From Candidatus Delongbacteria bacterium (GTDB lineage: Bacteria > UBA4055), in assembly GCA_016937995.1 (NCBI GenBank), contig JAFGVM010000021.1, positions 1 through 37,579 of the forward strand: a stretch of DNA of 37,579 nucleotides, read 5' to 3'. A program made the position numbers and the translations under genes. Positions 33,832 to 37,579 of this stretch are shown here, piece after piece. Under the pieces are notes generated by a model that was not told the origin of the DNA, did not search any database, and worked only from the letters and a program-made list of their open reading frames with translations. How positions within the stretch are numbered: the stretch's first letter is position 1; every line of letters begins with the position of its first letter.

Positions 33832-35907
33832 GTGAAAAGTATTATTATTTTTATTATACTATCTGTCTCATTATTGTTTGCCAAAGAATTTCAAATATCG
33901 TCATTTTTGTTAGCTCCAAATGATAAAACAGCACAGATAAGATCAATGTTTGATGATAATGGCAACAAGTGTGCTGTTATTAAATTTACGACAAAAATAC
34001 CAGGAATAGATTTTGTTTCATCAAAAATAAAGAATAATGGTAAATTCCTTAGAAATGAATATAGAATCTATGTTCAGGAAAATATTAAAGAGATTACAAT
34101 TAGAAAAAATGGATTTCAACCGTTTAACTATCAATTTGATTCACCCCTAATATCTGGAAATACTTATGAGGCAATACTGGAAGAAAAGAATGTTAACCGT
34201 GGTATTCCAGCTGTAACAAAAGTCGAAGAAAAAAAGATAGATGATGTTTCAGAGGAAACTATTTCATATATTTCGCCAGCAAAAGAAATTAATGAAGTAG
34301 ACAGCAAATTATTTACTACTGATGATATCAAGGTCAGTAATATTAAACTAATTTCAGACAAAGCTGTTGTTAAAGAACCATTTTATTTAACTGCAGGCGA
34401 TAATAATGGGAATATTGATGCAGGAGAGCAGATAAATTTGGGAATTTCATTGAAAGCTGTTATTGGTGATTTTATTAGTGCTTCTGTAAAATTCAATAGT
34501 GATGATGAATATCTGAAAATTAAAACAAAAAAAATAAATTTTAACGATATTAGCCAAGGTGCAAGTATTCAAGGAAATAATCCATTAATAGTTGAGATAA
34601 ATCCAGAATGTCCTCATGAACATAAAATTGTTATAAATCTAAAGATATACGATTCAAATAAAAAAGATAATTCAAACCGGTATCTTGTTTTCAAAGATAG
34701 TATTAAGTTAACTGTAAGTAAGGTTGGACCTATTGAATTCAGTGGAGCAATAATTGATGATGATGATATAGGGCAAAGTGAAGGTAACGGGAATCAGATA
34801 ATAGAAAAATCTGATGGCGATATTGAAATTCCGCTTGTATTAAAGAATCGTGGAAAGGCTGATGTAAGTAATGCTGAAGTTAAGCTGACTTCACAGGAAC
34901 GATGGATAAACATATCTGAAAATGTAAAAACATACAGCAACATCCCTGCTGCGAGTGAAGGTGGTACACCTGCAGATTATGTTTTTAAACTGCATAGCTC
35001 AGCTCCTTCTTATTCGGTGCCATTTGTTCCGATGAGATTAAGGATAACAGGATTTTACGGACCCTATAAATATAACTGGATCCATGATTTCAAATTGGGT
35101 AAGTTTTTCGGGAAACTTAATATAACTGTAAATCCATCTGACGCAGAAATTTATGTTAATAATGAATTTCGTAATTCAGGAAGTTTGAATGAGAAAAAAC
35201 CGATTGATGATTACAAAATAAAAATTTCAAAGTATGGTTATATAGATGAAGAATTTGAAATTCCTGTTAAAGAAGATAAAACAACTTATGTTGAAGTCAA
35301 TTTAGGAGAAAAATTAAATAAGGGAAAAGATTTGAAATCATTTTCTGAATATAATTACGGTTATGATTATAATTTGAAAAAATATACATGGCAAGATTTT
35401 TATGAAGAACCATATAAATTAAAAGAGAACCGTAAATCTTATACATGTAAAAATATGTATATAGTGCTTGGCTCACTGTGTGTTTTACCGGGAATAATGT
35501 CTCAGGGAGATGAAGAAGAAGATCAGAGACAAATTGGTGTGGGAGCTATCGTAATTGGAATTGGGTTATACTTATATAGCTTCATTGATGATCATTCGTA
35601 TAAGCCCGTTCCGATTTCTTATAACATAGACAAAAATAGAGAAAAGGAAGAAATTGCAAAAAGAAAAGCCGAAGCAAAAGCAAAAAGCAAGAACGATATG
35701 ATTGCATTAGAGAAGGAACAAAAAATTGCTGAAGGAAAAAGAAAGATTTATGATGAAAATGAAAAAATCAAGAAAGAAAATAAATCTATAGAGATCAGGA
35801 ATAAGTTATCTATCAAGAAACGGGAAGTAAAGTATAAAATTGATAATGGATATTTTAATGATATTACACCAAAAATAAATGAATCTTCATCTTCGATATA
35901 CAAATAA
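33832..35907 (+). CDS. PEGA-domain envelope protein with DKTAQ-type module and C-terminal coiled coil
   Basis: GTG at 33832, 6 nt after AGGAG (33821-33825); 691 residues. Signal peptide (KSIIIFIILSVSLLFA). The recurring module lies at ~18-125: 'FQISSFLLAPNDKTAQIRS', 'NKCAVIKFTTK', 'YRIYVQENIKEITIRKNGF' and 'FNYQFDSPLISGNTYEAIL'. Two beta-sandwiches of the 'DNNGNIDAGEQINLGISLKA' / 'GNGNQIIEKSDGDIEIPLVLK' type follow (~185-420), like those that bear NEW3/CARDB-like domains. A PEGA domain is at ~426-495 ('GKLNITVNPSDAEIYVNNEF', 'YKIKISKYGYIDEEFEIPV'). Two hydrophobic segments (~543-557 and ~567-586, 'IGVGAIVIGIGLYLYSFI') suggest an inner-membrane hairpin. The Lys/Glu-rich tail (~603-670) is a likely coiled coil. 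It could link the inner membrane to the envelope products of the block. The next gene's ATG follows the TAA with no gap. Confidence 0.8.
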   Translation: MKSIIIFIILSVSLLFAKEFQISSFLLAPNDKTAQIRSMFDDNGNKCAVIKFTTKIPGIDFVSSKIKNNGKFLRNEYRIYVQENIKEITIRKNGFQPFNYQFDSPLISGNTYEAILEEKNVNRGIPAVTKVEEKKIDDVSEETISYISPAKEINEVDSKLFTTDDIKVSNIKLISDKAVVKEPFYLTAGDNNGNIDAGEQINLGISLKAVIGDFISASVKFNSDDEYLKIKTKKINFNDISQGASIQGNNPLIVEINPECPHEHKIVINLKIYDSNKKDNSNRYLVFKDSIKLTVSKVGPIEFSGAIIDDDDIGQSEGNGNQIIEKSDGDIEIPLVLKNRGKADVSNAEVKLTSQERWINISENVKTYSNIPAASEGGTPADYVFKLHSSAPSYSVPFVPMRLRITGFYGPYKYNWIHDFKLGKFFGKLNITVNPSDAEIYVNNEFRNSGSLNEKKPIDDYKIKISKYGYIDEEFEIPVKEDKTTYVEVNLGEKLNKGKDLKSFSEYNYGYDYNLKKYTWQDFYEEPYKLKENRKSYTCKNMYIVLGSLCVLPGIMSQGDEEEDQRQIGVGAIVIGIGLYLYSFIDDHSYKPVPISYNIDKNREKEEIAKRKAEAKAKSKNDMIALEKEQKIAEGKRKIYDENEKIKKENKSIEIRNKLSIKKREVKYKIDNGYFNDITPKINESSSSIYK

Positions 35908-36408
35908 ATGAAAGTTCCATATTTAATAATATTATTACTTAACTGTCTGCTCTTTTCAAATGATTTTGACTGGGGGTGGTCAGAACCTGAACTATATTAT
36001 AATGGTGTTTGGGAAGAACAGAGTAAAAACACTTCAAACAAAGAATCATTTTACAGCAAATGGATCTGGTTTTATAAGAATAATGTTTCTCCCAAGCAAG
36101 GTGAAAGATGTCCCTGTTTTCCTACTTGCTCAACTTACACTTTATATTCAATGAATGAATATGGATTTCTTACGGGATTTCTTATGGGAATGGATAGAAT
36201 ATTTATCAGAGAAAATCAGGAAATGCTTAAATTAAAACATTATAATAAAATTGAAAGATGCCGATTTAATAATTTAACTTTGAAAGACGGAGTATATGAC
36301 ATACCTGAAGCAAATAATATTTTCAGCAATAAAGACTGGCGCACTGTTAATCCTTATTTCTATTTCCGTATCGAAAGAGATGCATGCTCAGAATCTACAG
36401 ATAAATGA
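35908..36408 (+). CDS. YidD-like protein with a signal peptide and a C-terminal extension
   Basis: ATG at 35908 follows the previous stop directly (TAAATG); 166 residues. The core 'FYKNNVSPKQGERCPCFPTCSTYTLYSMNEYGFLTGFLMGMDRIFIRE' region (residues ~54-102) carries the YidD signature: SP..G..C...PTCS.Y, then a helix ending in a basic stretch. YidD helps YidC insert membrane proteins (known for the family). This one differs: it begins with a signal-like segment (MKVPYLIILLLNCLLFSNDF) and Trp-rich 'DWGWSEPELYYNGVW', and adds ~60 residues after the core, 'LKDGVYDIPEANNIFSNKDW...YFYFRIERDACSE'. It is far from any yidC/rnpA/rpmH context. I think it is a periplasmic or membrane-anchored variant belonging to this envelope locus. 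The last 113 nt overlap the next gene. Confidence 0.8.
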   Translation: MKVPYLIILLLNCLLFSNDFDWGWSEPELYYNGVWEEQSKNTSNKESFYSKWIWFYKNNVSPKQGERCPCFPTCSTYTLYSMNEYGFLTGFLMGMDRIFIRENQEMLKLKHYNKIERCRFNNLTLKDGVYDIPEANNIFSNKDWRTVNPYFYFRIERDACSESTDK

Positions 36409-37228
36409 TTTGCGGAAATTAGGATTAAAATACAAATATCTGAACCAGCATTTCCTTTCTTATATTTATAATACTTCTTTCTATTATTTAAGTAATGACT
36501 CCTTGATGAAATTAGATTCCGGTCTTGACGCCTTAAAATCATCTTTAACATACAATAGATTTAACGAAAGTGAAGTTCTTATAAAAGATATGAGCCAATA
36601 TTTTCCACAAATACGAAATGATCTTTATTATTATTATGGATATATGTTGATAAGACATCAATATTTTGATCAAACAACCGAGATTTTTGACCAAGTTCAG
36701 GGATTTGAAAATAACAAACTATTCTTGAATGCCTATACATGTTTGAATAATAATCAAATAAATAAAAGTACTAGTTCACTTGAGAAAATTAACAATGATT
36801 TCAAATATTTTAACGAAGCTAAAGAGATAAAGAAAATGCTAATCTCAGAACCTGAGTATTCTTATAAATATAAAACTGTTTCGTTTTTACTTTCTTCCAT
36901 TATACCTGGATCGGGGCAGCTATATTCAGGTTTTACTTTTGATGCCTTATCTTCATTCAGTTATGTCGCAACTTCCGGAAGTGCAGTTTACGCTACATGG
37001 AGATATGAATTTTCTAAAAAAGAGAGTGATAGGAATTATGTCTTACCTGCTATAACTTCTATTGGATTTACGATATTCTATATAACAAATTTATATAATT
37101 CAGTGAATGTTGCAGAAAAAGCAAATCTATTCAACCAGAGTCAATACTATTCTAAGATATTAGATAAATTCAAGCTAATAATTGATGATAATAAATATTT
37201 TTTAAAATTAAATTTTGACATAGAGTAG
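36296..37228 (+). CDS. DUF5683-like membrane protein with TPR-like N-terminal half
   Basis: ATG 36296 lies inside the yidD-like gene in another frame, 113 nt before its end. The start is supported by GGAG at 36289-36292 and by a convincing signal peptide (TYLKQIIFSAIKTGALLILI, then SISVSKEMHAQ); 310 residues. Residues ~35-190 form helix pairs of TPR type ('QIRNDLYYYYGYMLIRHQYF', 'QTTEIFDQVQGFENNKLFLN', 'INKSTSSLEKINNDFKYFNE'). Residues ~195-285 hold 'SFLLSSIIPGSGQLYSGFTF', followed by 'SSFSYVATSGSAVYATWRYE' and 'ITSIGFTIFYITNLYNSVNV', which is the 'PG.GQ.Y.G' membrane pattern of DUF5683-type proteins. I recall such proteins beside YidD-like genes in other genomes. The next gene is beyond a terminator, so this closes the operon. 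The stop is TAG. Confidence 0.8.
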   Translation: MTYLKQIIFSAIKTGALLILISISVSKEMHAQNLQINDLRKLGLKYKYLNQHFLSYIYNTSFYYLSNDSLMKLDSGLDALKSSLTYNRFNESEVLIKDMSQYFPQIRNDLYYYYGYMLIRHQYFDQTTEIFDQVQGFENNKLFLNAYTCLNNNQINKSTSSLEKINNDFKYFNEAKEIKKMLISEPEYSYKYKTVSFLLSSIIPGSGQLYSGFTFDALSSFSYVATSGSAVYATWRYEFSKKESDRNYVLPAITSIGFTIFYITNLYNSVNVAEKANLFNQSQYYSKILDKFKLIIDDNKYFLKLNFDIE

Positions 37229-37334
37229 CTTTCGTTAAAGTTTTAGAAAGAAAAAATGAAATTAAATCGTTCGTAATAATTATAGCCGTAATATAACCAC
37301 TTATGTTAAAATAAGGTTAAGTTATTTTAATACT

Positions 37335-37370
37335 ACGAAAAAGCCCGATCATATGATGGAGCTTTTTCGT
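37335..37370 (+). terminator. Hairpin terminator closing the locus
   Basis: ACGAAAAAGC (37335-37344) pairs perfectly with GCTTTTTCGT (37361-37370); the 16-nt loop contains the palindrome ATCATATGAT (37348-37357). The right arm ends in a T-rich stretch, and the left arm's A-run could serve the opposite strand too. It lies ~105 nt after the stop of the last right-block gene and 60 nt before the next start. Confidence 0.7.
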
Positions 37371-37430
37371 TTCATCTGTCCTGTAATTTTCATATATTAT
37401 TTTTTAATGTAAATATTCACCGGAGTAATC

Positions 37431-37579
37431 ATGCCAGTATTTAAATTTATACCCCAGCATTTTATCAGCAATTTTAAAAATGTCAGAAAGACAGGATATT
37501 TTATTACCAAAGGATATGTAATGTTTGCTGATCTATCCGGTTTTACAGCTATGAGCGAAAAATTATCAAAGAAAGGTAA
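37431..37579 (+). CDS. Class III adenylate/guanylate cyclase-like protein, 5' end only
   Basis: ATG at 37431 with ACCGGAG just upstream; 49 residues are visible before the window ends, with two bases of the next codon. The segment 'FITKGYVMFADLSGFTAMSE' followed by 'KLSKKG' is the opening of a class III nucleotide cyclase domain: in 'FADLSGFT' the Asp is the first metal-binding residue of the family. No signal peptide is present, unlike every complete upstream gene, and a terminator separates it from them. It is therefore a separate transcription unit, probably a cytoplasmic protein. Many such ORFs in this kind of genome carry a tandem cyclase pair and a large ATPase/TPR tail, which cannot be checked here. 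Confidence 0.75.
   Translation, partial: MPVFKFIPQHFISNFKNVRKTGYFITKGYVMFADLSGFTAMSEKLSKKG

Overview
The window is AT-rich, and every supported gene lies on the plus strand. Nearly every product starts with a Sec signal peptide or a lipobox, so this is one long cell-envelope and secreted-protein locus. Two products end in a type IX secretion (T9SS type A) sorting domain with the motif NYPNPFNPET. Together with CARDB, KNH-like, PPC and Fn3-like modules this points to the FCB superphylum. An uncultured lineage such as Cloacimonadota, Delongbacteria, Marinimicrobia or Ignavibacteria fits; the exact phylum cannot be fixed from the sequence. The standard bacterial code applies. I see no rRNA, tRNA, CRISPR array, insertion sequence or phage gene.

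Layout. (1) 1-802 is the 3' end of a secreted modular protein. (2) 822-9459 is a left block: FlgT/LPP20-like protein, formylglycine-enzyme-like (FGE-like) protein, outer-membrane barrel candidate, TssR-like protein split by a frameshift, YfaP-like secreted protein, lipoprotein, and a barrel protein with 36 five-residue GYD-type repeats. (3) 9512-25966 is a central block of large surface proteins: a 1172-residue lipoprotein, a 459-residue T9SS substrate, a truncated gene remnant, a 2767-residue giant, and a 947-residue T9SS substrate whose start overlaps the giant's stop. (4) 26056-37228 is a right block: barrel-like protein, DUF6175-like protein, FlgT/LPP20-like protein broken by an in-frame TGA, a second FGE-like protein, a small secreted helical protein, a PEGA protein, a YidD-like protein, and a membrane protein whose start lies inside the yidD-like gene. 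(5) A hairpin terminator at 37335-37370 closes the locus. A new gene, the start of a class III nucleotide cyclase-like protein, begins at 37431.

The two flanking blocks reuse the same families: FlgT/LPP20-like, FGE-like, barrel-like, and an N-terminal module recognised by 'DKTAQ...N.KCA.IK'. The central block reuses Fn3-like, KNH-like, PPC and CARDB modules. The simplest reading is an envelope locus that grew by duplication, with the flanking blocks acting as periplasmic or outer-membrane machinery and the central block as cargo or surface structures. That joint role is inference. Gaps are short (0-96 nt in most places; 180 nt before 30463 and 202 nt before 37431), so one or a few long transcripts are likely. 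No stretch over 300 bases lacks a gene. Two genes are visibly broken (A7 frameshift near 5279-5285; TGA at 30010-30012) and one is a truncated duplicate (14524-14823). These are either assembly errors or signs of relaxed selection.
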